Positions 1-11,660 of a stretch of DNA of 64,000 nucleotides are shown here, piece by piece; positions within the stretch are counted from its first letter, which is position 1; each line of letters opens with the position of its first letter. A program made the position numbers and the translations under genes. Origin of the DNA: Xestospongia bergquistia (taxonomy: Eukaryota; Porifera; Demospongiae; Haplosclerida; Petrosiidae); the NCBI GenBank assembly GCA_963965975.1, contig OZ014416.1, forward strand, positions 2,108,001 to 2,172,000. Reading direction: 5' to 3'. The notes under the pieces were generated by a model. The model saw only the letters and a list, made by a program, of their open reading frames with translations. It was not told the origin of the DNA and did no database searches.

Positions 1-36
1 AGCGATTATCTGTAAACGTTGACTGATTTGAGCCAT
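1..36 (-). CDS. Four-TM family protein, 5' end only (runs off window)
   Basis: Read on the minus strand, the start codon is at 36-34 and translates to MAQISQRLQIIA before leaving the window. This is the N-terminus of the four-transmembrane family seen intact at 44066-45249 and 61533-62457 (MAQTSLLLQIIA, MAQTSLRLQIIA). The family promoter lies upstream on the same strand (105-147). Only 12 residues are visible, so whether the gene is intact cannot be judged. Confidence 0.7.
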   Translation of the reverse strand, partial: MAQISQRLQIIA

Positions 37-104
37 TGCGATCGTCAGTCTGCTTCTTCTCCAATAGCTGGCAATAGAATTATAGGTGATGTCCAGACGA
101 ATCG

Positions 105-147
105 GTGTCTTTTATACTGAAAAGTCGTACCGGAAGTCGTGGGCGAA
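105..147 (-). promoter_or_regulatory. Family promoter of the left-edge four-TM gene
   Basis: On the minus strand a box reading TTCGCCCACGACTTCC (147-132) is followed by TATAAAAGACAC (116-105), then the ATG about 69 bp further on. The same two boxes with similar spacing precede the family members at 27673, 44066, 52291 and 62457. This suggests a TATA-type core promoter plus a shared proximal factor site. Confidence 0.6.
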
Positions 148-339
148 GTAATATAGGTTATTAAATGTTTATAGATAATTAAATGCTATTGTAATACATC
201 TAAAGGTGTGGCGATTTGATAGAGAAAGTCTATATAGCGTGTGTATAATATGCTATTATAACTTAATTAAATAACAATATTAGTCTATGAATACTAAAGT
301 AAGAGTTACTGGATATATATATATATTATTCATTCAAAA

Positions 340-510
340 AACAGAGAGGGAAAGACTTGGTAAAAAGTCGTGATGTCATATGAGAGCAGATATGAGAGAT
401 AATTCAAGTACATTAGGCAGTTCATCATGACAAGGAACTCATCTTCAACTACTTTTGACCCAAGGAACAAACAGTATTGCCAACACAAATATTCATTCAC
501 TGGCATATGT
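340..510 (+). repeat. Short dispersed repeat, copy 1 of 3
   Basis: This block recurs at 60072-60205 (same orientation) and 27190-27335 (inverted). In the minus reading direction all three keep part of a common frame (GSKVVEDEFL, then YLSYLLSYDI or similar), so it may derive from a coding element, but no known domain is recognisable. Here it supplies the N-terminal part of the chimeric four-TM gene at 427-1477. Confidence 0.6.
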
Positions 511-1477
511 TTTACGTCTAATCCTAGTGGCAACTCTATCTGTGTTTTCTCTATCGTTGGTGAAGTCCTGTCTGCTCTAGGTTTGGTACCTTTGATAATA
601 ATAAACATTGCCAAATTTGTACGTAGACTCGTTGGGTGAGTTTTTAAATTGATTAATAAAATGAAAGAAGTAACACTTTTTTCAGAAATAAAATCATCTT
701 TATTGTGCAAATTTTGATCCTATTGTTCTCTGGTACATTTGCTTTAATTGCTGCAATAATGCTTAGCTATGGATGGAGACTGACATGTGATACAATTAAG
801 AACGTGTAAGTGTTGAGTTCAGTATATATATATTTGCTAAGTAAACATAATTTATACTGTTTATTATTTAAAGACGGTGTGCTGTTTGTTACATAAAGAC
901 AATTGAACATTTTGGTCTGGTTTATATGTGTGTATCTGTTTACTCTAGTTTGTTGATATGTATTGTACCATTGTCTTTGTATAGTATTTAAGCAAGTTTT
1001 TTATGTTACACAGAGAAACACTTTATAATCCCGTAACTCTGAGATTATTACAATAATATATTGGGTTCAGAATGTATTTGCTAACATTTTCATTTTAACT
1101 GTTTTTTTAGAAATAGGCATACTGGTACAAGTTTGAACTGCAATGCGGACTACCTAAAACAAATCACAACATCAGTTGTAAGTATAAAAGAAGTGATGTT
1201 TTTGCTTTTGTTAATTAAAGCAACACTAACACATGTTATAATAGAATTTTGATGATATATGCAAATATAATATATATTAGCCACTTTTATATAAATAACA
1301 AATGCAAACAAAATAATGACATTTTTGATTTAGTGATTGATTGCTACAATTTTACTGTATATTAATTAAGCCATAAGTTAATTTTGTGTATAGGTGTTTG
1401 CTGTCTCTTCTGTTGTTGCAATTGCTGGAAGTTCTGTTTTCACTATAATAATTGCTGTACTTGAAAACAAGAAATGA
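427..1477 (+). CDS. Chimeric four-TM family gene lacking TM1
   Basis: Exons are 427-635, 686-805, 1111-1177 and 1394-1477, giving a 159-aa open frame with consensus GT/AG junctions and the family's 120-bp second exon. From about residue 33 it matches the family: TM2 (SICVFSIVGEVLSALGL), TM3 in exon 2, a cysteine-bearing loop in exon 3 and TM4 in exon 4. The first helix and the family start MAQ are absent. Instead, the N-terminus (MTRNSSSTTFDP...) comes from a dispersed repeat also present at 60072-60205 and 27190-27335. The family promoter boxes are not seen upstream. The frame is open across all four exons, so it could make a three-helix protein, but loss of TM1 and promoter argues for a recombinant relic. 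Its closest relative by exon 3 and exon 4 sequence is the copy at 27673-28658. Confidence 0.5.
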
Positions 1478-3516
1478 ACAAACTTTATTCAATTATAAAC
1501 ACCTTTTGGCATTCTTTTTAGAATAATTTGTATTAGTTTTTTCTTGTCAATGCCGTGACTTATTTTATTACCATTGAATTCTTTACATTGATATTGTTTA
1601 ACACCACACACAAGGTATTAAAGAGCCAAATAATTGTAAACTATGCTCGATGCTTCCTTGTTTTCAGGCTAGACACTACAGAAATTATACTAAATTTACA
1701 ATTACAACAAATACAAGACAAGAGAAATATGAAATATTAAAAATATTGTCATGCATAGATATTCGTTATAAATTAATATAGGCTGTTGTTTTGATGAAGT
1801 TATCAAGCCTAGGCTTGCCATTCTATATATGTATCTAAAAATACAGACACTTTGTCACAAACAATTACTTAAGACCTATTAAATGAGTATAAATTTAAAA
1901 CATTCTTCTACATTTTCTATTATGTATATCTAATGTGGCTAAAAAGTTACATATCTCATTAGGTACCTTATTTTCAAATGTATAATCCTATATGTAATAA
2001 TGGTAATTGTTCTATAAGATACTTCTTATAGTTTTTTAGTATGATTATTGCATGTCGTGTTCAGTGTTCAGATTATCGCATGTCGTGTTAATTTATATGA
2101 AGTGTACATTGCGGTTGTTCAAGGGTATGTACCATTTGTTAGGTTACAATGACATCAGCATATGTGTATAATGATTTTAATGTGTCTACTAAGTTTGATC
2201 CACACTATGATCACTATGACATGCATGCACTATCAGTCATAAAACCTTATGAACATTATGAACATCATGTTACTATGTTAACTTTGTCTCTATCATTAAA
2301 GAATATAGACAAGTGATAAACTGCTGAGAGGAAATAATTATATACTCTAATGTATTATAGTACAATTAGTCAATACTATTAATTGTATCATGTAATCATT
2401 GATAATTAGGTTTATTGTTGTAATAAGTGATGTGTTTTATCATGTTCCTAGAAAGCTCTGTCTAGAGATGTTGAAACTAAAATACTCTGCAAATGGTTGG
2501 ATTATATGTAGGTAATGGTTATACAGGGTATGTCCCATTATTAAGAAGGGACTGTTATAACTTAACATAGCATTTTTTCCTATGTATTTTTATCAATTGA
2601 AGACGAAAATCACATAATTACTGTTGACACCAGAGAGACATATTAATTCAGTAAGTGTCAAATATTACTCTATTTTATCATTAATGCATTAATAGGACAC
2701 AGCTCACATGTCAGTATAATATCTATTTGCTATGTACAATATAGAATACAATTGTCATTATAATGTCTATTTGCAATATAAAATGTAATATATTTTTTAA
2801 TACTGTCAATCAGCTACTTATACTTTGTACACATAAATCATACTATCCCAAGACTAGCTACATATAATAGAGGTGGGCATACTGATATCATGTCGTGAAG
2901 TTGTACAGTGAATGCTATAACTGTTACAAGCTATATCTATGGTAGTAATCACTTCTAAATTATGATTAATTTTATATGACTTTCAAAATGTATCTGTTCT
3001 ATAAATCAAGTATTTAATGATTTTTTAAATTTAATCCTCTAAAGCTAAGAGAATATTTTTTTTGTGTGTCAAACAAACTAAACTAGTCTTTCTATCTTTT
3101 AACTGATTGAAAGTCTTATCATAGGTTGAAACTAAACTATCAGTGAATAATATGGTTGTGATCATTGATGTTTTTTTTAAACAATTGTGTACTCAATCCA
3201 TTTATAGTATATATATTGTTATGTAGTACATGACTAATTAACTCAGCCTGTCTAGTATAGAATCTATAGTTCGTGGTATACAAATTCAGTCAGCATGTAA
3301 TTTAGATTGTAATTGTTTAACCTATCATTTATAGCATCACTCACAACACAGTTACAATTTTAATATTATCTTATATAATTTCACTAATATCTTAATATTG
3401 GTACACCCTCATAATATAATTATAATCTTAGCATATAGTACAATCACAAGTGTAATTTGGATGACCAATATTGACTGGATGGTAATGATATATGCATATA
3501 TATATATATATATATA
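1478..3516. other. Intergenic, AT-rich, with one degenerate duplicated block
   Basis: No gene is supported here. Positions 2050-2830 are a diverged copy of a block also found at about 5890-6920 and 12370-12700 (shared stretches such as CTAGAGATGTTGAAACT and CATTATAATGTCTATTTGC). These blocks track the three tyrosinase copies and look like old segmental-duplication flanks. The rest is low-complexity AT sequence. Confidence 0.5.
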
Positions 3517-3688
3517 TAGAACAGAATTAAAGGACAAAAGAACAGAGCTCTCGCTGTGTTGCTGTTACTCCGAGTTTCACGCGTTATGCGATCGTCAGAC
3601 AGCTGTCTGACGATCGCATAACGCGTGAAACTCGGAGTAACAGCAACACAGCGAGAGCTCTGTTCTTTTGTCCTTTAATTCTGTTCTA
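3517..3688. repeat. Perfect 172-bp palindrome, no spacer
   Basis: Two 86-bp arms are exact reverse complements around the axis between 3602 and 3603 (centre GACAGCTGTC). The outer arms read TAGAACAGAATTAAAGG... and the inner arms are much richer in CG (CACGCGTTATGCGATCGTC) than the surroundings. A TA microsatellite abuts the left side. It could be a fold-back transposon or an inversion artefact of sequencing or assembly. No mismatch is present, so it is young or artificial. Confidence 0.9.
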
Positions 3689-4896
3689 ACCCGCTCTGTC
3701 TAAACGACATCGAGCACTCTTCAACAGACTTAGATACTTCAGTATATATATATATATTCATATAGCATATGAATATCATAATGAGTCAACCTTTTTCTTG
3801 AATCTGAAGACCATTAAGCAAATTTGAGCAAAAGTTTTATTATAAGGGAATACAATATACATAATACCAGTCTGTATGATAAACATTATGTTTACATAAT
3901 AATATGCTACATGTGTAACAATACACATTTATAAACATAATGTGTCATAGGTTGACAAAATGTCACGAGATATTGTCTGGTTGGTAATGTAGTTAATTAA
4001 TAAGGAGGGTACATAGCTATATCATTAAATATGTAATTTCATACTAAATTGGAAGAGTATGATGTTACATTAACAATAGAGACATAATATTTACTTGCTA
4101 TACAATATACTATATACTATACACAAATTTGCTTTATAACTAAACACATAGTTTTTTTTACACTACTGTTCATTATAATATAATATATTATGTTATTTAG
4201 TTGGTTTGATTCCATCTCATTAATTAGTATTCTGAAATGAGACGCAATATTGAGTTTTCTTGAGCGTAGATACAATAATAGGTCACCTACTAGCACATGT
4301 AGTAGTAAGATGAAGCCTGGCTTTTTAATATTAGTGTAAATCAGTCAGCTATCTTATATCTTTACAACTCATATATCAGAATCCTACTCATTTTGAAAAG
4401 CAAACTGTTTTCAGGAGCTAAGTTATGTAAGAGAATTGTCTGGTTGATGGAGAAGGCCACTGAAAGGTAGTATGTCCAGGAGAACTACTACACACATGAT
4501 TCTGTGTGATTAGGCAACAAACGAATATATGAATAATAATAATAGCTGGCTTATATATAGTCTTATAGTCTTATAGTCTTTCACCCAAATATTAAGAAGT
4601 CTGGGAACAACTTAAGTTGAAACTACTGACTGGTTCTTCTATATACCTTTCATATTGTTTAGAACCATTAATGGATCTATATGCATAACCAGCAGTGTAT
4701 TCTGCAAACTGTCAAACTTAGTTTACAATGTGAATAGCTAGTGTGCTTCTGTTTTGGTTTGAGAGCAGGCAGGATGTATGTCACTGTATCTAAGGGAAGA
4801 GACATATACTTGTTACTGTTTGTATATGTTCCATCACGTGCACAATTACTGCATGTCATTTTTATACTAGCAAAATGAAAATCTCAACCTTTTGTC
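3689..4896. other. Intergenic, nothing recognised
   Basis: AT-rich sequence with stop codons in all frames and a few TA runs. I see no gene, RNA or clear element. Confidence 0.5.
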
Positions 4897-5566
4897 ATGG
4901 ACATAAAGTTGAGCAGATCAAATTTAAAGTATAATGCAAATCATTATATTGTACTTCTTTTTAACAAGGCTGATAGAAATGTATTTAATGTAGAAGCTGT
5001 AAACATTTCTCTCTATAGCATGTTTACATGGATGCATCATTATCCTGCTAAAAACAATGATGATAAATTGATAACTATAGTAATATAGGATCAGAAGTGT
5101 TAACAATGCATATATAAATGATTTAGTTATTGTATATTAACACTATCAAATGATTATGCTCATGAGTCATTTGGAAGAGAAATTCAAATATTACTAGAAG
5201 AGCCAAGTTTTAGTTAGTAAGTTCTTTGGAGGAAAAAATCAGAAGAGTATTTGTTGGTTTTTCTTCTGACAACTCTAACAAGAATAAAACTTGTAATCAT
5301 ATGACTCTAATGGTATGAAACCAATTATATGCTATCCTTCACATAAAGAATGTGCTCATAACTACCCTTAGTGCCCCAGTCCAGAAAACATTAATAAATC
5401 TTTACAACTAAATTCATACATCAACACACCATTCAGTAAGTTTCTGAAAACGCTTTTAGTTGTGGTAGGATTATTATATCTAATCCAAATCTAAATTTTA
5501 ACATTGAAGAAGTAGGTCCTGAAGACAATGTTACTTGTTTGCTACATAATTTATTAAGTTAAATAA
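4897..5566 (+). pseudogene. Decayed tyrosinase copy
   Basis: This is a degenerate relative of the intact gene at 8335-10151. It keeps a stretch from the end of exon 1 (VNISLYSMFTWMHHY, which holds the first copper-A histidines) and the start of exon 2 (SNDYAHES). It then has a deletion that removes the TWHRLFLL motif, a scatter of stops, and a remnant of the copper-B helix (LLHNLL) near 5548-5565. The signal peptide and the cysteine-rich N-terminal domain are missing. It cannot encode an oxidase. Confidence 0.8.
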
Positions 5567-8217
5567 TTCATTTGCTGTATAATTATATCTATCCATCTAT
5601 CTATCTATATACCACAGTAAGGTGTAGTATTTATTTGACTAGTAATTATATTTTGTACACAATAAGCCGTCATGTATCAATTATGTAAAGTATACCCTCA
5701 TAATTCAGGACATTCTTTAATTTGTAGGAATCTCTCCAAGGTAGATGAGCTAAATTACTGAGTCTGTGATATGGTCTATCATCATTATACAGGTAAAAAT
5801 TGCATCACAAAGACTTTTGAAACTGATTTATGTAATAATGGTACAGCTTGAAGCCCATTATTTGACACTGACTACACTAATTATATACATAATTACCGAA
5901 TTGAATGTTGTGGTTGGTCCAAGGGTATGTACCATCTATTAGGTTATGTTAGCATATACTTTTCAGGAACAGATGGACCTCAAATATTGTTTTAAGTAAC
6001 CTTTATCAAATCCTTATATATATATATTATAAATAACCCAGTATATCATTGTAATGGCCTCAGAATAGATTATATACTTTTGTTGATGCAAAAGTACATG
6101 CTATATTGCATTTTCATAGAACCTCTGATTGAGGACGGACTATAATTATCAACTTATTTCAGTAATATCCATGTACATATCAATACTCAGTGATAAATTG
6201 TTTGATTAAAAATACATTATGACCACTATAAATCAAAAACTTAATTGAACACAATGTTACAATGTTAACTTTCTCTCTATCATTAAAAAATATTGATAGG
6301 TATTTGCTAGTAGTTAACAATTTGTTAATTAAACATGATCATTTGGAGTGGAAGCCATTGTAATAGTGTTCATTATGATACTCCTAATATCCTGTACCTT
6401 ATGAATGTTTGGTGTAGTACTACAATAACACTAGCTATTATGTTAATTTAGCACTATGCTACTTAATAGCACACTAAAAACAAAATGGTGAAATATATTA
6501 TGTAATATGTCTAATATGTCGTTTCTCATATCTGCATGGATATATACAGATTTCTGGTTATTATTATGTAAGATAGCATCTTTATTAATTTATGTTTGCT
6601 CATAAACTGAACTTGGATACCATCTCCAACAAAATAAAAAACTATAATCAGTAACATCTCGTCTAATTTAAAATGTAGCTTAAGCAAATAAATGATATTT
6701 TTGTTATAAGTGATGTTATTTACCATGTTCCTACAATGCTCTGTCTAGAAACATTGGAAGTAAATGATTGGACTATATGCAAGTAAGAGTATAGTCCATC
6801 TTAGGAAGTGATTGTTATAACTTAGTGAAAGCATTTGTTCCTATACTGTCTTTCACATCGAAGACCAAAACCAAATGATTATAGCTGGTATCAGAGATAT
6901 ATATTAAGTCAATAAAGAGAGATACACTCAATATCCTAATTGAGAGATGCTATTTCTTCAATGCTAAAATTTAGATTTGGATTAGATATAATAGCCCCTC
7001 CGCATAAATATGAATATATTAGCTATCATGACAAAATAACATCAAAGGGCACTGTCAAAGTCAATACATGTACATGTATATATGATTATAATTATACAGA
7101 AGATGTTTATAAAAGTATAATGTATCATAGTAATATGCAATCAGTCAAATGTCACTTATTTATTTTTCACATGGTCACATCTAGAAAGAACTAAAAGAAA
7201 CAATGTTATGTTATTGATCCCTATAAAATGGATCCTATGACTTGCTTGATAATACAGCAGATACATAGTGTAGTTCTGAGCACATAACTGATTGTGTATT
7301 ATTATAGACTAGCCAAATATTGTGAATGCTGAGACTATATATGTATCTGTTACACTTTGTCAATATGAAAACGACATAAATACTTATAGTACTTAATATT
7401 TAATATAGTACTTATAGTAACTTATAGTATAGAACTCATTAACTACATGTACTAGTTAATGAATTTAATGAGTAACCAAATAAACCTCATGTTAATTCTA
7501 TAGTAAATGAGAGAGTATGTTCAACTATGTTGTTTACTATAGCAATATGAACTGTACTTTGCTTTATTATATAAATTTAATATTAAGATAAAGTATGTAT
7601 ATGATGTGAGAAGTTTATCCTGTAGAGACATACTCATTATAAATTATAAGAAAGTAATCCTTTATTGGTCCTAATAAGTACATATATCACTGTGAGTGCT
7701 TTAACATGGTCAAATACAATTAGGTTACATAATTATAATTAAGATGAGTCACTGAAAATAACAAACATCACACTCTTTTTATTTCTAATATATGTTCTAA
7801 TTGCCAGTCATGCAGTTAATGGTCAGGACAGTGAAGGTTCTGTTTAAGATCTCATAAAATAGTAATAGCACAATGACATTAAATCTTTGTGTGAGGGTTG
7901 TCACTATGAAATTTATGATAGAACAACATAAATGTCATTTTTATGAAGTCATTTTTTGAGCTGTATACATGATCTTTGTAATACTATAGTAATTAGTAAT
8001 TAAAACAGCACATGTTTTAAAAATGTATTATATTTAAAGGATACTTACATACACTGCCAGTCAGTGTATATATCATGTACATATATGGCATATTATCTTT
8101 CTGAAAGTATAAATACTAGCTTATAGGTTTATTGTACTGCTATAAATTATAGAAAATCAATATTAAGATATCAATAGTAATTAAAGTATAGAATAACAAC
8201 AAATATAGGGCGTTCCG
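5567..8217. other. Intergenic between tyrosinase copies
   Basis: Positions 5890-6920 repeat, in diverged form, the blocks at 2050-2830 and 12370-12700. Near 6946-6990 there is a short inverted match to the decayed tyrosinase at about 5470-5512, which explains a spurious open frame at 6940-7194. A stretch at 5830-5990 has a mostly open frame (DTDYTNYIHNYRIECCGW) but contains a stop and no recognisable domain. No other gene is supported. Confidence 0.4.
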
Positions 8218-8334
8218 CGATCGTTTATAAACGTCTGTCTATCTATCTATCTATATCTACAGCATCATTCAACGTTATAGCTCACAGTATACAGTTAAAT
8301 TGAAAAGACAACTGGTTTAGTCAGTTGATTTAAA
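8218..8334 (+). promoter_or_regulatory. Tyrosinase upstream region with TATA-like box
   Basis: GTTTATAAACG at about 8223-8233 is a plausible TATA box about 102 bp before the ATG, followed by a CTAT tetranucleotide run (8237-8256). The spacing resembles that of the four-TM promoters, but the TTYGCCCACAA box is not present. Confidence 0.35.
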
Positions 8335-10151
8335 ATGGGACGAATGCTCTGGTTACTACTGTCGGTAATTACAAGCTGTTGTTTGGTCCAAGCTCAAATA
8401 CCCAAAGAGTGTGCTACTTCTCAGAATTTAACGAGCCGTATATGCTGCCCAGTTCCAACCAATGTAACAGGAGCAACAACTGCATGTGGAAGTAATTTAG
8501 GTCGTGGAGTGTGTCGTCCTGTGTCTTCACAATGCAACACTCGATATACTAATAATGGCGATCCACGTCGCAACTGGCCCTTTTATTTCTTTGACCAAAT
8601 ATGTCACTGTAACGGAAACTATTCCGGTTACAATTGCGGTGAATGTAAATTTGGTTATGAAGGCAAGGACTGCAATACGAAGTCCTCGCCGTTACGACAA
8701 CGTCAAAATATTATGAACATGAGTGTCTCTGAATGGGAGGAGTATAATAGCAAGCTGAACAGATCAAAGTATGCAAACGAAAGTCGTTATGTTATACTTC
8801 TTTTTAATGAGACTGATGGAAATCCATTTAATGCAAAAGCTGTAAACATTTCTCTCTATGACATGTTCACATGGATGCATCATTATGTTGCTAAAAACAA
8901 TAATGATAAGTATATCAATACAGGATCAGGTATGTTGACAATTAATTCATAAGTTATCATGTATATGTACACTTTAGCAAGTGATTATGCTCATGAGTCA
9001 ACAGGATTCCTGACATGGCATCGTCTGTTTTTGTTGTGGTTTGAAAGAGAAATGCAAATATTACTAAATGAACCAAGTTTTACTGTACGATATTGGAACT
9101 GGACTAATACTAATGATCGGACAAATATATTCTCTTCTAACAAACTTGGTACTAATGGTAATGACGGTACTGTAAACAGTAAATATTATGGAGGAAACAA
9201 TTGGGAGAGTGTTTGTTGGTTTCATGACAGTACAAAAAACAGCCAAACTTGTAATCATACTGATCCTGATGGTATAAGGCCAATTATTCGTTGTCCTTCA
9301 CCTGCACAATGTGCAGATGACTACCCTAAGTGGCCTAGTCAAGAGATAATCAACAGAGCACTAAACCTGAGTTCATACAGTCGTGAACCATATAATAAAT
9401 ATTCTGAAAATACTTTTAGCAATTTTCTGGAGGGATTTGAACCTAGTCCTAGTGGCGATCGTGAAAATCTAGAGATCAACTCTGGTGATGATATTGCTCG
9501 TCACCTGCACAACTTAGTAAGTGAATGTTTATATAATACAGAGATCAGGTTTGTTGTTTTTACCCACACCCACACACACAAACATACACAGGTGCACATC
9601 ATTCTAGGAATAGGCAACTTTAGCAATGGGGATTTAATTAAAAGTGACACACTTAATGAAGGCACAATGGCTAATGTAGCTGCCTCACCTAATGATCCAG
9701 TGTTTATCAATCACCACACAATGATAGACTCCATCTTTGAACAATGGCTACAACAGAATCCAAATCGTACGTATGGTGGACCCAAGAGTGATCCAAAGTT
9801 TGCTGGACACAGTGCTAATGACTGTATTGTACCCTTCATACCAGTCTACACACACATGGATATGTTTAAACCCGCTGAAAACTTTGGATATGCCTATGAC
9901 TTCTTAACATCTTCTCCATTTAAAGGTATACTTTAATATCACATATACCTCATAACATCTCATGAGTATATATATACACAACAGTGTATATTTGTCAACA
10001 ATCTCTTCATAGATTGTCATAAATGTCAAATTAAGTTAATCCTGCCAATGCTTACACTATTTTATTTCTTCTTTTAGGCATATTCAGTGATGGAAATCTG
10101 ATTCTTTTGACATTGATGTCATCCTTAATAATAAAATTACAATTTTTCTAA
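8335..10151 (+). CDS. Tyrosinase (type-3 copper oxidase), intact, 4 exons
   Basis: Exons are 8335-8929, 8978-9516, 9592-9925 and 10078-10151 (1542 bp, 513 aa). A signal peptide (residues 1-20, ending LVQA) leads into a cysteine-rich, EGF-like region (residues 26-113) with the layout of the animal tyrosinase N-terminus (ICHCNGNYSGYNCGECKFG). The copper-A site has H182/H183, H204 (AHESTGF) and H213 (TWHRLFLL). The copper-B site has H376 and H380 (LHNLVHI), split across the exon 2/3 junction, and H420 in NDPVFINHHTMIDSIFEQW. Tyrosinases oxidise phenols and catechols to quinones using oxygen, for melanin or cross-linking. Many N-glycosylation sequons fit secretion. The last 20 residues are hydrophobic (LILLTLMSSLII), which could be a C-terminal anchor. 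AATAAA follows at 10165-10170. Intron 2 (75 bp) is a multiple of three without a stop, so its retention would insert 25 residues between the copper-B histidines. Confidence 0.93.
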
Positions 10152-10599
10152 GTCTAGTGATATAAATAAACTTATTTAGCGACTTTGTTTGAACTAGATA
10201 AAGTAGTATTGTTATGTTTAGTGACTTCTTTTAGCAATCTAAAGTGTTTTAACTTAATTATTTTTGCTCAATTTGTTGAAATAAAATTGCTTTTGTATGT
10301 ATTTATATACATATACAAATGACTCTATCACAATACACAATGTAGTATTATATAGTTGTTGGAGTGGAATCTGATCAGCCCTCTGTGTCTGTCTCAATGC
10401 TATGTCTCTGTTGTACCTATTTCCATCCTTTATAATTAGAAAGTTCAAATTGTTATTTATCTCTCCTTGATCAGAGTTGATATGCTTGCATCTTAGTTTA
10501 TTTGAGTAAATATTTGAGCAAGTTATTTGAGGTGGATGGGGTATGGATATATGAAGTGATCTCTAATTTTTTAATATATGCATTAAAGAAATTGAAAAA
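10152..10599. other. Tyrosinase 3' flank
   Basis: Starts with a poly(A) signal at 10165-10170. Positions about 10290-10345 resemble sequences near 55170 and 59770 (ATACAAATGACT...ACA.TGTAGTA), a dispersed short repeat. No gene is seen. Confidence 0.4.
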
Positions 10600-10930
10600 T
10601 GAAGCATTTTTCAGATCCACAAACAGTAACTTTCTTGGATGTACATGTTAGTTTAGAACAGGGTCATGTTAAAGCCTGATGACTGTTAATCTGTCATTTT
10701 GCATATTGAGTGTAGCTAACGAGAAAAGATCATCTTTTTTCTGGAAATTTAAAAATTCCTCACTTATCAGGACTTGTGTAAAAAAAATTGTCATCCACCT
10801 AACATCATTCAGTTGATTATTTCCTCACAAGATCGGAGATGCAAACATATCCATTGTGATCAAGAAGAAATGGAGACAATTAAATTTTTTAAGGGACATT
10901 TTCAATTTAAAAGGTGACATGGTATTGAGA
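10600..10930 (+). mobile_element. Penelope-like element fragment, reverse transcriptase end
   Basis: Broken frames read VTFLDVHVSLEQGHVKA near 10626-10676 and SQDRRCKHIHCDQEEMET near 10825-10880. These resemble the FLDV..S...G and SQ..R.KRIC....E motifs of Penelope-like reverse transcriptases. Stops and frameshifts interrupt it. The same fragment, further decayed, lies at 14595-14830 behind the second tyrosinase copy, so it was carried by the duplication. The assignment rests on short motifs only. Confidence 0.5.
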
Positions 10931-10962
10931 CAGGTACATGCAGATGGCTTATAAGTAGGAAG

Positions 10963-11189
10963 TGCCAAATGAATCAAAACGTCACCATATCCAGTTTCTC
11001 TATGTTAACAGTACACCTCCCCTCTGTTTACAAGCCATAGCCCTCTGTTTTGCTACATATCTGACATCTGATATATACCATATATATATATATATATATA
11101 TATCAGGTGTCAGATATACATATCAGATGTCAGATATATATATCAGATGTCAAAGTATACATCAGAGGTTGCATATGTATTTCAGACTT

Positions 11190-11245
<56 letters not shown>

Positions 11246-11552
11246 ATGTCGAACATATGTATTAGAGGTTGGATATATATTTCAGACTTTACATATATAT
11301 ATATATAGATGTCATATGTATATATCCAACCTCTGATGTGTATGTCTGAGTCAGAGATATATTGAAAGTCAGATTTATATATCAGCGTCCAATATATGTT
11401 TCAAATGTCATATATATATATATCAGATATTAGATATATATTTTAGATGTCATATATATAGTAATGCAGAGGGCTACAGCTAGTAAACAGAGGGTATGTG
11501 TACTGTTAACATAGAGAAACTCCATATGGTGTCTTTTTGACTCATTTGGTGC
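10963..11552. mobile_element. Fold-back element with about 95-bp inverted ends and a TA/CAGATGTC core
   Basis: The left arm (about 10963-11057) and right arm (about 11459-11552) are imperfect reverse complements. They share CCAAATGA.TCAAAA, AGTTTCTCTATGTTAACAGT and ACAGAGGG blocks. The 400-bp centre is an irregular tandem array of ATCAGATGTCAGATATAT-like units and long TA runs. It interrupts the Penelope-like debris, since motifs of that element resume just after it. The equivalent copy near 14830 lacks the core. Confidence 0.6.
11192..11241. repeat. (TA)n microsatellite within the fold-back element
   Basis: Long TA tract inside the element at 10963-11552, alongside shorter ones at 11080-11104 and 11292-11308. 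Gives spurious Ile-Tyr open frames. Confidence 0.9.
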
Positions 11553-11556
11553 CCAA

Positions 11557-11660
11557 TAAAAACACCATGTGGGAGATCATTTTTCTTGTACATGTCAGGG
11601 ACAATCTGGCAATGACTATACAGTCTTTGTCCTTAAGTGTAACCGCATAATGTCAGCTCT
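11557..11660 (+). mobile_element. Penelope-like element fragment, possible GIY-YIG endonuclease tail
   Basis: A frame reading HHVGDHFSCTCQGQSGNDY then TVFVLK resembles the C-terminal end of Penelope-like GIY-YIG endonucleases (GEHF...GHS..D..V.VL). It continues the fragment at 10600-10930 after the inserted fold-back element. A frameshifted counterpart lies at about 14920-15000. Short and decayed, so tentative. Confidence 0.4.

Noticed and set aside
6940-7194. 84-codon frame
   Set aside because: Its start is an inverted scrap of the decayed tyrosinase and the rest shows no conservation or domain.
10962-11336. 124-codon frame rich in Ile-Tyr
   Set aside because: It is produced by the inverted arm and TA microsatellites of a fold-back element.
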